Source: Micromonospora sp. WMMD1128 (GTDB lineage: Bacteria > Actinomycetota > Actinomycetes > Mycobacteriales > Micromonosporaceae). Taken from it: a DNA stretch of 64,000 bases. The notes beneath the pieces were generated by a model, which saw only the letters and a program-made list of their open reading frames with translations, searched no databases and had not been told where the DNA came from. The stretch is from the NCBI RefSeq assembly GCF_027497235.1, contig NZ_CP114902.1, positions 4,118,001-4,182,000 of the forward strand. The letters run 5' to 3'. A program made the position numbers and the translations under genes. Every line of letters starts with the position of its first letter. Position 1 is the first letter of the stretch. Shown here piece after piece: positions 37,406-47,256 of this stretch.

Positions 37406-38059
37406 TCAGGGGGTGCCGATCGGGCGCGCGACTCGGGGCACGACGACATCGGCCAGTGGCGCCAGTTCGGCCGGGGTTAGTCGTCGCTCCGGCGGATAGA
37501 GCGCGCGCTCGTGCGCGAGAATCGTGTCGATCGGCCAACGGAGACGGATCACCCGCGCTGGCGCGCCGGCCACGATCGCGTACGGGGGGACCGACCGGGA
37601 CACCACCGCTCCGGCGCCGATCACCGCACCCCGCCCGATGGTCACCCCATGCAGGATGATCGCCCGGGTCCCGACCCATACGTCGTCACCGATCACGACG
37701 CCGCGATCGAGGTGCTCGTCGCCCGGTCCCTTGGCGATGTTCTTCATCGGCACGCCCACGCAGTCGATCCGGTGGTTGCCACCGCGGATGGTGACCTCGG
37801 GACCGAACATGACGTTGTCACCGATCCGGATGCGTGACCGCGCCGCCATGATCACCGGACGGTGGCCGAGGTCCACGTTGCGGCCAACCTCGATGGTCTC
37901 GTATGTGTAGACCCCGTCCGGGTCGAAGACGAAACCACCACCGTGCGCGGCGAACCGGTCGAGGACAGCCAACCGCCGGATCAGTCGACGGGCCCGGTTC
38001 CCGGCGGTGATGATGCGGTCCACCAACCGGGCCGTCGAACGCACTGGTCCGCTCAACAT
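37406..38059 (-). CDS. Hexapeptide-repeat acyltransferase (maltose/WbbJ-type O-acetyltransferase)
   Basis: 217 residues from the ATG at 38059, which shares a base with the upstream flippase stop (TAATG). Left-handed beta-helix repeats run through the middle (VIMAARSRIRIGDNVMFGPE, VIGDDVWVGTRAIILHGVTI, IGRGAVIGAGAVVSRSVP), with the catalytic-type His in GNHRIDCVG and H in LHGVTI. Such enzymes acetylate sugar hydroxyls of surface glycans from acetyl-CoA. Coupled with the flippase gene. Confidence 0.9.
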   Translation of the reverse strand: MLSGPVRSTARLVDRIITAGNRARRLIRRLAVLDRFAAHGGGFVFDPDGVYTYETIEVGRNVDLGHRPVIMAARSRIRIGDNVMFGPEVTIRGGNHRIDCVGVPMKNIAKGPGDEHLDRGVVIGDDVWVGTRAIILHGVTIGRGAVIGAGAVVSRSVPPYAIVAGAPARVIRLRWPIDTILAHERALYPPERRLTPAELAPLADVVVPRVARPIGTP

Positions 38060-39513
38060 TATGGCGCTCCACCTCGCACGGCTACTCCGTCCCCTGGGAG
38101 AAACGACGGTCCGCCCGTCCGGTGACCGGCTGCGGCCCCGCCCTGCCGGCGCAGTGCCAAGCGGTAGCCGTAGAGGGCGGCCGGCAGCACGGTCACCAGA
38201 TAGCAGCCGACCGCGGCGAACGGCACGGCCTCGATGCCGTACCAGCGCACCCCGTACCACTTCGCCGGCATCGAGACGATCAGGTATAGCAACCAGCCGC
38301 CCAGTTGGGGCGCCAGGACGCCCGCCGCGTTCTGCACCATGAAGCGAGGCGAGATCGCCGCGAGCAGCACGACCCAGGTTGCGAGCCCGACGAGCAGCCA
38401 GCGGGTGCCGCCCAGCGGCTGCCCCAGCCACATCGCGAAGGCGCGCTCCCCCGCGACGACAAGCAGCACACTGGGCACCAGTGCGCTGACCACCGAGACC
38501 AGCGTCATCCGGCGAGCGGTGCGGCGTACCCAGTCCAGCCGACCGGCGGCGAGCGCATCCCCGTTGATCGTCCACAACGGCACATTGACGATCGTCACGA
38601 CCATCGCGACCTGCGCGAACAGGCGGGCCGGCACGGAGTAGTCGGTGACGCTCGCCAACCCCAGCCGGTGCGCGACGATCAGCGGGTCGGCGTTCATGGC
38701 CAGCGACATCACCACGGTGAGCGCGAAGAACAACCCGCCGAGCCGCAGCAACTCGCGAGTGACCTGCCTGTCGATCCGCCCGCGCCACGGCGCCAACTCC
38801 GGCATCCGGCGGCCGAAGGTCCAGGCCGTGTTCGCGACGTTGCCCAGCACCGGACCGGCCACTGCCCCGCCGATCACCACGGCCGGCGGCAGGCCCGCCC
38901 CGATGGCGCCGAGGGCCAGCGGCAGGCCCAGCGCCGCCCCCACCCCCTGCCAGATGTTGCTGCGGCCGACCTGCTGGTACGCGTACTGCACCCGGTTCAC
39001 CAGGCTCAGTGGGATGTTGACGACGAAGAACGTCAGGCAGGTCACCGCGACGATCCCGGCCTCCGACCGGCCCACCGCGCCATCGGTGTTGAACAGCGAA
39101 TCCCAGTGGATCGAACCGGCCGCCAACCAGAGCGTGAGCGTGGCGACCGCCGCGATTCCGGTGAGCACCAGGTAGGCGCTGGCGATGTATCCCCGGGCCC
39201 GCGCGGCGTCACCGCTCGTGTAGCACGGGGCCAGCTTCGTCATCAGGCCGTTGCCCAACCCGAGGTCGGCGAAGGCCGCCATGCCGGTGAGCGCGGTGAC
39301 GGCCATCCACAGGCCGTAGCGTTCGCTGCCGACGTAGGCCAACGCGGCCGGCACCATGACCAGTGGCACCACCACGCCGGCACCCCGGCTGAGGGCGGCG
39401 GTGGCGATCCCGGAGATCATCCGCCGGGTACGCGCCCGGTCGGCCTCCACCGCTCCCGGCGGCGGCGACGAGGGTACGGCCGCAGGCGGGGCAAGGAGGC
39501 GTCGCGGAGTCAT
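38059..39513 (-). CDS. Polysaccharide flippase (Wzx/MATE-MOP superfamily)
   Basis: 484 residues with 12-14 hydrophobic helices and the MOP-superfamily N-terminus (ALSRGAGVVVPLVMVPAALAYVG, then LGLGNGLMTKLAP). Expected to move undecaprenyl-diphosphate-linked repeat units across the cytoplasmic membrane. The first ~30 residues are Pro/Ala-rich and cytoplasmic. It is the first gene of a unit with the acyltransferase. Together with the initiating transferase and the Wzy-like protein it defines the locus as Wzx/Wzy-type. Confidence 0.88.
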   Translation of the reverse strand: MTPRRLLAPPAAVPSSPPPGAVEADRARTRRMISGIATAALSRGAGVVVPLVMVPAALAYVGSERYGLWMAVTALTGMAAFADLGLGNGLMTKLAPCYTSGDAARARGYIASAYLVLTGIAAVATLTLWLAAGSIHWDSLFNTDGAVGRSEAGIVAVTCLTFFVVNIPLSLVNRVQYAYQQVGRSNIWQGVGAALGLPLALGAIGAGLPPAVVIGGAVAGPVLGNVANTAWTFGRRMPELAPWRGRIDRQVTRELLRLGGLFFALTVVMSLAMNADPLIVAHRLGLASVTDYSVPARLFAQVAMVVTIVNVPLWTINGDALAAGRLDWVRRTARRMTLVSVVSALVPSVLLVVAGERAFAMWLGQPLGGTRWLLVGLATWVVLLAAISPRFMVQNAAGVLAPQLGGWLLYLIVSMPAKWYGVRWYGIEAVPFAAVGCYLVTVLPAALYGYRLALRRQGGAAAGHRTGGPSFLPGDGVAVRGGAP

Positions 39514-39613
39514 CCGCCGGTCCCCTCCTGACGCCGCCCGTGGCCCGCTGTCCTCCGGCGACGACGCCGGCGCGGGCTCGACATCCGCTCCAACGAGCGG
39601 ACGTCGGAGCCGG

Positions 39614-41254
<1,641 letters not shown>

Positions 41255-41288
41255 TGCGGGGTCCTCCTCGATGGATGGGTGGGGCCGG

Positions 41289-42521
41289 TCAGGGCTCGAT
41301 GCGCTGACCCTTGCCGATGACGACGACGCCGTTGTCGGAGACGGTGTAGCGCTGGCGGTCCCGCTCCAGGTCGACGCCGATCTCGGCGCCCTCCGGGACG
41401 GAGACGTTCTTGTCCAGGATCGCCCGCCGGACGACCGCGTGCCGGCCGATCTCGACACCCTCCATCAGGACGGCGCCGTCGACGTGCGCCCAGGAGTGCA
41501 CCTTGACCTTGGGCGAGACGATCGAGTTCTCCACCAGCGAGCCGGAGATCACCGAGCCGGGCGAGACCATCGAGCTGACCGCCCGGCCGACCCGCTCGCC
41601 CCAGGCGTGCACGAACTTGGCCGGCGGGTACGGCGGCTGCTCGGTGTAGATCGGCCAGTCGAAGTTGTAGAGGTTGAACACCGGGTGCACGTTGATCAGG
41701 TCCATGTGGGCGTCGTAGAACGAGTCGAGCGTCCCCACGTCACGCCAGTAGCCGCGGTCCCGGTCGGTGCTGCCCGGCACCTCGTTGTCCTTGAAGTCGT
41801 AGACGTTCGCCTCGCCGCGCTCGACGAGCATCGGGATGATGCTGCCACCCATGTCGTGCTTGCTGGTGCGGTCCTCCGCGTCGCGCTCGACCGCCTCGCA
41901 GAGCGCCTTGGTGGAGAAGACGTAGTTGCCCATCGAGGCGTAGATCTGGTCGGGCGCGTCGGGCAGTCCCACCGCGTCGGTGGGCTTCTCCCGGAAGGCC
42001 CGGATCTGCTTGCCGTCGGCGCCGACCTCGATCACGCCGAACTGGTCGGCCATGCCCAGCGGCTGCCGGATCCCGGCCACGGTCACCCCGGCGCCCGAGG
42101 CGATGTGGTCCTCCACCATCTGCCGGGGGTCCATCCGGTAGATGTGGTCGGCGCCGAAGACGATCACATGGTCCGGCTGCTCGTCGTTGATCAGGTTGAA
42201 GCTCTGGTAGATCGCGTCGGCCGAGCCGGCGAACCACCACGGGCCGCGGCGCTGCTGCGCCGGCACGGGCGTGACGTAGTTGCCGAGGAGCGTCGACATC
42301 CGCCAGGTCTTGGTGATGTGACGGTCCAGGGAGTGGGACTTGTACTGGGTCAGCACGACGATCTTGAGAAAGCCGGCGTTCGCCAGGTTGGAGAGGACGA
42401 AGTCGACCATGCGGTACATCCCGCCGAAGGGGACGGCCGGCTTCGCCCGGTCGGTGGTCAGGGGCATGAGGCGCTTGCCCTCCCCGCCGGCCAGGACGAT
42501 CGCGAGCACCTTGGCAGCCAT
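41289..42521 (-). CDS. glgC: Glucose-1-phosphate adenylyltransferase
   Basis: 410 residues. Nucleotidyltransferase signature [13 protein letters not shown] at 11-23, [19 protein letters not shown], and the glucose-1-P region ADHIYRMD and [13 protein letters not shown] are present; the C-terminal beta-helix ([20 protein letters not shown]) completes the enzyme. It makes ADP-glucose from ATP and glucose-1-phosphate, the committed donor for GlgM/GlgA. It is divergent from the glucosyltransferase gene with 94 bp between starts, the arrangement seen for Rv1213/Rv1212c in Mycobacterium tuberculosis. Confidence 0.96.
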   Translation of the reverse strand: MAAKVLAIVLAGGEGKRLMPLTTDRAKPAVPFGGMYRMVDFVLSNLANAGFLKIVVLTQYKSHSLDRHITKTWRMSTLLGNYVTPVPAQQRRGPWWFAGSADAIYQSFNLINDEQPDHVIVFGADHIYRMDPRQMVEDHIASGAGVTVAGIRQPLGMADQFGVIEVGADGKQIRAFREKPTDAVGLPDAPDQIYASMGNYVFSTKALCEAVERDAEDRTSKHDMGGSIIPMLVERGEANVYDFKDNEVPGSTDRDRGYWRDVGTLDSFYDAHMDLINVHPVFNLYNFDWPIYTEQPPYPPAKFVHAWGERVGRAVSSMVSPGSVISGSLVENSIVSPKVKVHSWAHVDGAVLMEGVEIGRHAVVRRAILDKNVSVPEGAEIGVDLERDRQRYTVSDNGVVVIGKGQRIEP

Positions 42522-42615
42522 GGTCAGACGCTATCCACCCCGCCGCGACTTCACCACTCGGACGGCGCAGTTGCGCACCCGGTGAGATCCGGCGGACTGC
42601 ACTAAGGTGCCGGGC

Positions 42616-43821
42616 ATGGCACCGTTGCGCGTCGACCTGCTCACCCGTGAATACCCGCCGGAGGTCTACGGCGGCGCCGGGGTGCACGTGGAATACCTGG
42701 CCCGCGAGCTGCGCCGGCTCGCCGAGGTGCGGGTGCACTGCTTCGGCGCGCCACGCGACGAGCCCGGCGTGACCGCGTACCCCGAACCGGCCGGGCTGGC
42801 CGGCGCGAACGCCGCGCTGCGCGTCATGGGCGTCGACCTGGAGATGGCCGACGGCGCCGCCGGCACCGACGTGGTGCACAGCCACACCTGGTACGCGAAC
42901 CTGGCCGGACACACCGCGAAGCTGCTGCACGGGGTGCCGCACGTGGTGACCGCGCACAGCCTGGAGCCGCTGCGCCCGTGGAAGGCCGAGCAGCTCGGCG
43001 GCGGGTACGCGCTCTCCTCCTGGTGCGAGCGGACCGCGTTCGAGGCCGCCGACGCGATCATCGCGGTGAGCGAGGGCATGCGGCGGGACGTGCTCACCGC
43101 CTACCCGGGGGTCAACCCGGACCGGGTCCGGGTGGTCTACAACGGCATCGACACCGCGCAGTACGCCCCGGACGCCGGCACCGACGTGCTCGACCGGCTC
43201 GGCATCGACCCGGCCCGGCCCAGCGTGGTCTACGTCGGGCGGATCACCCGGCAGAAGGGGCTGCCGTACCTGCTGCGGGCGGCCCGGGAGCTGCCCGCCG
43301 ACACCCAGCTCGTGCTGCTCGCGGGCGCGCCGGACACCCCGGAGATCGGCGCGGAGGTCGAGGAGTTGGCCGCCGAGCTGCGGGCGAAGCGCTCGGGCGT
43401 GGTCTGGGTGGCGGCGATGCTGCCCAAGCACGAGGTGATCCAGGTGCTCACCCACGCCACGATCTTCGTCTGCCCGTCCGTCTACGAGCCGATGGGCATC
43501 GTCAACCTGGAGGCGATGGCCTGCGAGACGGCAGTGGTGGCCACCGCCACCGGCGGCATCCCCGAGGTGGTCGCGGACGGCGAGACCGGGCTGCTGGTGC
43601 CGATCGAGCAGGCCGGCGACGGCTCCGGCACGCCGCTGGACCCGGAGCGCTTCGTGGCCGACCTGGCCGACCGGATGAACGAGCTGCTGGCCGACCCGGC
43701 GCGGATCGCGGCGTTCGGCGCCGCGGGCCGGCGGCGGGCGGTGGAGCGCTTCTCGTGGTCGGCGATCGCCGAGCAGACGCTCACCCTCTACCGCTCGGTG
43801 CAAGGAGGGGCCCCCGCTTAA
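42616..43821 (+). CDS. glgM: ADP-glucose-dependent GT4 glucosyltransferase (GlgM; often annotated GlgA)
   Basis: 401 residues from the ATG at 42616 (AAGG upstream). GT4 fold: VDLLTREYPPEVYGGAGVHV, HTWYANLAGHTAKLLH, VYVGRITRQKGLPYLLRA, and VCPSVYEPMGIVNLEAMAC with the E-x7-E motif. It is of the short actinobacterial type, like Rv1212c, whose product in M. tuberculosis is maltose-1-phosphate made from ADP-glucose and glucose-1-phosphate, rather than the ~480-residue GT5 glycogen synthase. The presence of glgE in the same window supports that reading. Its last codons and stop lie inside a terminator hairpin. Confidence 0.9.
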   Translation: MAPLRVDLLTREYPPEVYGGAGVHVEYLARELRRLAEVRVHCFGAPRDEPGVTAYPEPAGLAGANAALRVMGVDLEMADGAAGTDVVHSHTWYANLAGHTAKLLHGVPHVVTAHSLEPLRPWKAEQLGGGYALSSWCERTAFEAADAIIAVSEGMRRDVLTAYPGVNPDRVRVVYNGIDTAQYAPDAGTDVLDRLGIDPARPSVVYVGRITRQKGLPYLLRAARELPADTQLVLLAGAPDTPEIGAEVEELAAELRAKRSGVVWVAAMLPKHEVIQVLTHATIFVCPSVYEPMGIVNLEAMACETAVVATATGGIPEVVADGETGLLVPIEQAGDGSGTPLDPERFVADLADRMNELLADPARIAAFGAAGRRRAVERFSWSAIAEQTLTLYRSVQGGAPA

Positions 43822-43850
43822 CGCATTCGGTAGAGGCGGGGCCCTCTTTT
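43805..43850 (+). terminator. Intrinsic terminator overlapping the glgM stop codon
   Basis: Left arm gaggggcccccgc and right arm ggcggggccctc form an 11-bp stem with two single-base bulges and an 18-nt loop, followed by CTTTT (43846-43850). The glgM TAA (43819-43821) lies in the loop, so the last residues are encoded by the hairpin itself. Confidence 0.75.
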
Positions 43851-43900
43851 AACAGGTGTCGACCGGGCCGTGGCCGTGTCGAGGCCGGTACGGTGCCGGG

Positions 43901-44455
43901 ATGAGCGCGGACGCGGTTGGCAGATCGATGCCCCCGACCGTGTCGCTCGACGATCTGACCGCCATGATGGTCGCGGACGAGCACCATCGATACGAGATCA
44001 GCCCTGAGGGAGTGCTCTCGATCTTCCCGCCGCCGGGATACGCCCATGCGGTCGTCGCGACCCGGCTCCTGCTCTGGCTCGCCCAGGGCGGCGTACCGGC
44101 GGATCACATCGCCCAGGCCGTCGGGCTGCGCATTCCGGGCCGGCGTGGCGGTGTCGGCGGACGCATCCCGGATCTGGTGGTCTGGAGCAAGGCGCAGGCC
44201 GACGGGGTGTGGCTGCCGACGGCCGACGTCCTTCTCGTCGTCGAGATCGTCTCGCCCGGGTCCGAAGGCATCGACACGGTCACCAAGCGGAGCGAGTACG
44301 CTGCGGACGGCATCCCGCAGTACTGGATCGTGGAGCAGGACCCGGCGCAGACGGTCGCCATGCACCGGCTGGACGGCGAGCGCTACGACGTGCGGGCGAC
44401 CATGCCGCTCGCCTGGGTCCTCAACACCGACCCGGCCGAGTACGACCTCGGCTGA
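43901..44455 (+). CDS. Uma2-family (DUF820) PD-(D/E)XK nuclease-fold protein
   Basis: 184 residues from the ATG at 43901; a longer reading begins at 43856. The Uma2 pattern is complete: LDDLTAMMVADEHHRYEISPEG at the start, PDLVVW (the D of the nuclease core), LLVVEIVSPGSEG (E-x-V following) and KRSEYAADGIPQYWIV. These proteins are very common in actinomycetes and cyanobacteria, often near mobile DNA, and their physiological role is not established. It marks the start of an accessory region inside the glucan genes. Confidence 0.85.
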   Translation: MSADAVGRSMPPTVSLDDLTAMMVADEHHRYEISPEGVLSIFPPPGYAHAVVATRLLLWLAQGGVPADHIAQAVGLRIPGRRGGVGGRIPDLVVWSKAQADGVWLPTADVLLVVEIVSPGSEGIDTVTKRSEYAADGIPQYWIVEQDPAQTVAMHRLDGERYDVRATMPLAWVLNTDPAEYDLG

Positions 44456-44480
44456 TCCTGCCCGGTCTGGCCGCCACGAC

Positions 44481-44530
44481 AGATCTTGGAAGCAAATGGC
44501 CCCCAGAGGGGCCGAAGTCTTCCAAGATCT
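44481..44530. repeat. Dispersed hairpin repeat, copy 1
   Basis: Perfect 12-bp outer arms AGATCTTGGAAG / CTTCCAAGATCT enclose an inner GGCCCC-cagA-GGGGCC hairpin. The same 50-bp layout recurs at 54831-54880, with identical ends and spacing. Looks like a REP-type or small palindromic repeat. Region 44456-44818 otherwise holds only a methyltransferase remnant. Confidence 0.8.
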
Positions 44531-44549
44531 CGGGGGCAGCCGGCAACTT

Positions 44550-44745
44550 GACGGGCTGGGCACCCCGCGCGGTTCTCGACGTGGGCTGCGGGGCCGGGTC
44601 GCTGGCCGCCCTACTCACCCGGCATTGCCACACGGTCGTCGGCGTCGACCAGGCCGAGGCGTCTCTCGACGTCGCGCTGGCCACGGACAGAGCCGGCCGG
44701 GTCTGCTGGATCCGCGGGGAGGCCACAACGCTGCTGGCGCTCAAC
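44550..44745 (+). pseudogene. Remnant of a class I SAM-dependent methyltransferase
   Basis: In one phase the translation contains the canonical SAM-binding motif VLDVGCGAGSLAALLTRHC followed by VVGVDQAEASLDVA, that is motif I and the acidic end of beta-2, then breaks down after about 65 codons. There is no plausible start with a ribosome site and the remaining ~200 residues of such an enzyme are missing. The fragment starts right beside a palindromic repeat, suggesting loss through rearrangement. Confidence 0.65.
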
Positions 44746-44818
44746 ACCGGGTGCTCGACGTGCGGCCGGCACCCGACCGTCCCGACCGGGAGTTCGGGTT
44801 CGTCGCGCGGCGGGCAGG

Positions 44819-45916
44819 CTAGACGCGGAGCGCTGCGGCCAGGCTGGTCAGGCCGGGCGGGGCGGCCGGCGACCGCGCCACCACGGCGACCAGATCCCGA
44901 GCCGCCGGCCGGTCGTGCACCTCGCCGCGCGCGGTGCGCTCGGCCTCCAGCAGCGCCCGTCCCGCGCGGAGTCCGTCCCCGGCGCGGGCGTGCATGCGGG
45001 CCACGTCCAGCAGGTACGCGGCGCGGTGCTCGGCCGGCAACCACCGCCACTCGTCGCCGGTGGTCAGCCGCTCGTGGCGTACCGTCGCGGCCCTGACCTC
45101 GCCGAGGGCCGCCTCGGCGACCACTCCCGCGGCCTCGACCGCCGCCCCGTCGCCGGCCTGCGCCGCCCGGTCGAGCAGCTTGCGGGCGGCGGGCCCGTCC
45201 CCACGGCCGGCGGCGGCGAGCGCGGCCTGCGCGAGCAGCGCGCCGCGCAGTCCGGGGTCGCCGACGCGGCCGGCGGCGACGAGTGCGGCCTCCAGCGCGG
45301 ATCGCCACCGGCCGGCCGATCGCAGGGCCTGAACCAGCGGTACGGAGGCGACGGCGACGAGCCGCGCGTCGGAGGCGGAGCGGGCGACGGCGATCGACCG
45401 GTCGGCGGCCAGCCAGGCGAGTTCCACCCGGCCCAGCTTCACCAGGACCAGGGCGACCAGCCCGTACACCGGAACCAGCAGCGCGTCGGCCGCCGGGCCC
45501 GGGTCGGCGGCGCGGGCGTCGTCGAGCAGGTCGGGCAGGATCGCGAGCAACGGCGGGTAGCGGGCGTGCCGGTAGCTCTGCTCCGCATACTCCAGTCGGG
45601 CGCGCAACCGCGCGGGGTCGCTCGGCGCGGCGGCGGCCGGGAGGTGGTAGCGGGCGAGGGCGGCGCGCAGGCGCTCCAGGTCGGTCCGGGCCGGGGCCGA
45701 CCGGCGCGGCTGCTCCGGGAGCAGGACGTCCAGGTCGATCCGGAGCGCGTCGGCGATCTCGCGGAGGTTCGATACCCGCTCCAACCGGCGTACTCCGCGT
45801 TCGACCTTGTCCACCCAGCTCTTGGACTTGCCGAGGCGGTCGGCGAACTGCTGCTGCGTCAGGTTGCGGCGCACCCGCCACTGGGCGACCCGCCGGCCCA
45901 CCGGCAGCTCGTTCAC
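44819..45916 (-). CDS. XRE-family transcriptional regulator with TPR-like C-terminal half
   Basis: 365 residues from a GTG. The N-terminal helix-turn-helix is clear (RVAQWRVRRNLTQQQFADRL, SKSWVDKVERGVRRLERVS, residues ~8-50). The rest is an Ala/Leu/Arg-rich all-helical region with repeating hydrophobic patterns like TPR-containing regulators in Streptomyces and Micromonospora. Its start overlaps the stop of the small membrane-protein gene upstream (GTGA), so the two are translationally coupled; sensing through the membrane protein is possible. Confidence 0.85.
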   Translation of the reverse strand: MNELPVGRRVAQWRVRRNLTQQQFADRLGKSKSWVDKVERGVRRLERVSNLREIADALRIDLDVLLPEQPRRSAPARTDLERLRAALARYHLPAAAAPSDPARLRARLEYAEQSYRHARYPPLLAILPDLLDDARAADPGPAADALLVPVYGLVALVLVKLGRVELAWLAADRSIAVARSASDARLVAVASVPLVQALRSAGRWRSALEAALVAAGRVGDPGLRGALLAQAALAAAGRGDGPAARKLLDRAAQAGDGAAVEAAGVVAEAALGEVRAATVRHERLTTGDEWRWLPAEHRAAYLLDVARMHARAGDGLRAGRALLEAERTARGEVHDRPAARDLVAVVARSPAAPPGLTSLAAALRV

Positions 45917-46071
45917 CGAACCAACCCGAGCACAAGCAGTCCGAGTACGAGCAACGCCACGGTCACGCCGTAGGCGTACTGCCGCCGGGTGAGCGCCGGG
46001 CGCTCGGGCGGGCGCGGCCCGGGCACCCGGTCACCGTCCGGTATCCGTCCCTCATACGGTCGCTCACGCAT
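45913..46071 (-). CDS. Small single-pass membrane protein (52 aa)
   Basis: 52 residues from the ATG at 46071, which has GGAGG 6 bp upstream. Cytoplasmic basic/Pro-rich N-terminus (MRERPYEGRIPDGDRVPGPR) and one C-terminal hydrophobic helix (YGVTVALLVLGLLVLGLVR). The stop overlaps the start of the XRE regulator by GTGA. No known family recognised. The good ribosome site and coupling argue that it is a true gene despite its size. Confidence 0.65.
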   Translation of the reverse strand: MRERPYEGRIPDGDRVPGPRPPERPALTRRQYAYGVTVALLVLGLLVLGLVR

Positions 46072-46121
46072 CCACGCCTCCGTCAAGGTGCAGCCGGATA
46101 TGAAGATCGGGAAGTTCCGTT

Positions 46122-46230
46122 GCTGACGAGAGCATCCCGACCACCTCAACTTAGAAGGCATAGCCTGCACAGTCAACAGAGCATGCACGGCGTGTCACTC
46201 CGAGTGCGAAGATCGAGTCGCTGACGAGAG
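46122..46230. promoter_or_regulatory. Two direct repeats in the divergent GntR/XRE control region
   Basis: GCTGACGAGAG occurs at 46122-46132 and 46220-46230, each preceded by GAAGATCG. The second copy overlaps the ribosome site of the mini-GntR gene. Binding by either regulator is inference. Confidence 0.35.
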
Positions 46231-46241
46231 GTGGCACCACC

Positions 46242-46469
46242 ATGCCGCAGACACCGCTGTATGAGCAGATCATCGCCGATGTCACGGCCTCGATCCGTGC
46301 GGGCACCCTGCAACCCGGCGACAAGCTGCCGTCCATCGCCGAGCTGCGCGAGCAGTACCAGTCGAGTGCTTGGCCGGTTCGATATGCCCTGCGGATCCTG
46401 GACGAGCGGGGCTGGATCATCACGCACCAGGGCAAGGGCTCATTCGTCGCGCCGCAGCCACCCGCCTAG
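46242..46469 (+). CDS. Mini GntR-family regulator (DNA-binding domain only)
   Basis: 75 residues, essentially only the GntR winged helix-turn-helix: PLYEQIIADVTASIRAGTLQ, PGDKLPSIAELREQYQSSAW, ALRILDERGWIITHQGKGSF. There is no effector domain. GAGAGGTGG lies 6 bp before the ATG. The upstream 170-bp region, shared with the divergent membrane-protein/XRE unit, has two GCTGACGAGAG direct repeats that could be its operator. Confidence 0.85.
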   Translation: MPQTPLYEQIIADVTASIRAGTLQPGDKLPSIAELREQYQSSAWPVRYALRILDERGWIITHQGKGSFVAPQPPA

Positions 46470-46605
46470 CGGCCCGGCGACTCCGGCTGCACCGCGTCCG
46501 CCACGTCGGTGTCGAGCACGACGCCGAGCGGCGGCGCGGTTTAGCCTGACGGGGCCGCAGATCCTGCGCTCGGTGTGGGATCCTCGACGAGGAGGAGGTG
46601 AGGGC

Positions 46606-47256
46606 ATGATCGACCGATTCACCGTGCCGCTACTGACTCCGCTGGAGGCGTCCGAGCACCTCCAGGTGCCGGAGCGCACCATGCACCGCTGGCTGAGCGA
46701 GAACGCCGCCGGGCATCCCTTGGTGCACAGCATCAAGCCGCAACGCCGAGGCCACCCTTCGGTGCCGTTCGTGGCTCTGGTCGAGGCATACGTGCTGCGC
46801 TCACTGCGCAAGCTCGGCCTCCCCACGGACAAGATCCGAGCCGCCGCGACCGACATCCGACGGCAGTTCGACACCGAGTACGGGTTGGCGAGCCGGCGCA
46901 TCGCGACCGACGGCGTCGACGTCTTCATCCACTATCTGGACACTGACGAGCTGGCCCGCGCAGGTGACCGGCAGATGCCCCTGCGCCAGGTCATCAACGA
47001 CTACCTCCGCTACATTGCCTGGGCCGACGACGACGAGTTCCCCACCAGGCTCACCCTTCGTCGATACGATCCCGCGATCGCGGAGGTGGTGATCGACCCG
47101 CGTTTCGCCTGGGGCGCACCGATCATCGAAACCGCGAAGGTCCCCGTTTCCGCCGTGCTGGGCATGTGGAGAGCTGGAGAACCACTCGATGTCGTCGCCG
47201 ACGAGTACGGTCTGACCGTTGACCAGGTCGAAGCGCTCGTCCGGGTCGCCGCCTGA
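46606..47256 (+). CDS. DUF433 antitoxin, VapB45-like
   Basis: 216 residues from the ATG at 46606, preceded by GGAGGAGG. An N-terminal MerR-like helix-turn-helix (LEASEHLQVPERTMHRWLSE) is followed by a C-terminal DUF433 domain (VVIDPRFAWGAPIIETAKVP, VLGMWRAGEPLDVVADEYGL). This HTH-plus-DUF433 build is that of VapB45 (Rv2018) of M. tuberculosis. The 3' end overlaps the downstream toxin gene by 38 bp in another phase. It should neutralise the toxin and autorepress the operon. Confidence 0.82.
   Translation: MIDRFTVPLLTPLEASEHLQVPERTMHRWLSENAAGHPLVHSIKPQRRGHPSVPFVALVEAYVLRSLRKLGLPTDKIRAAATDIRRQFDTEYGLASRRIATDGVDVFIHYLDTDELARAGDRQMPLRQVINDYLRYIAWADDDEFPTRLTLRRYDPAIAEVVIDPRFAWGAPIIETAKVPVSAVLGMWRAGEPLDVVADEYGLTVDQVEALVRVAA

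Noticed and set aside
41255..41458. 68-residue N-terminal extension of phosphoglucomutase
   Set aside because: Overlaps glgC and is Ser/Arg-rich; the GTG at 41254 has a strong ribosome site and gives the standard 546-residue protein.
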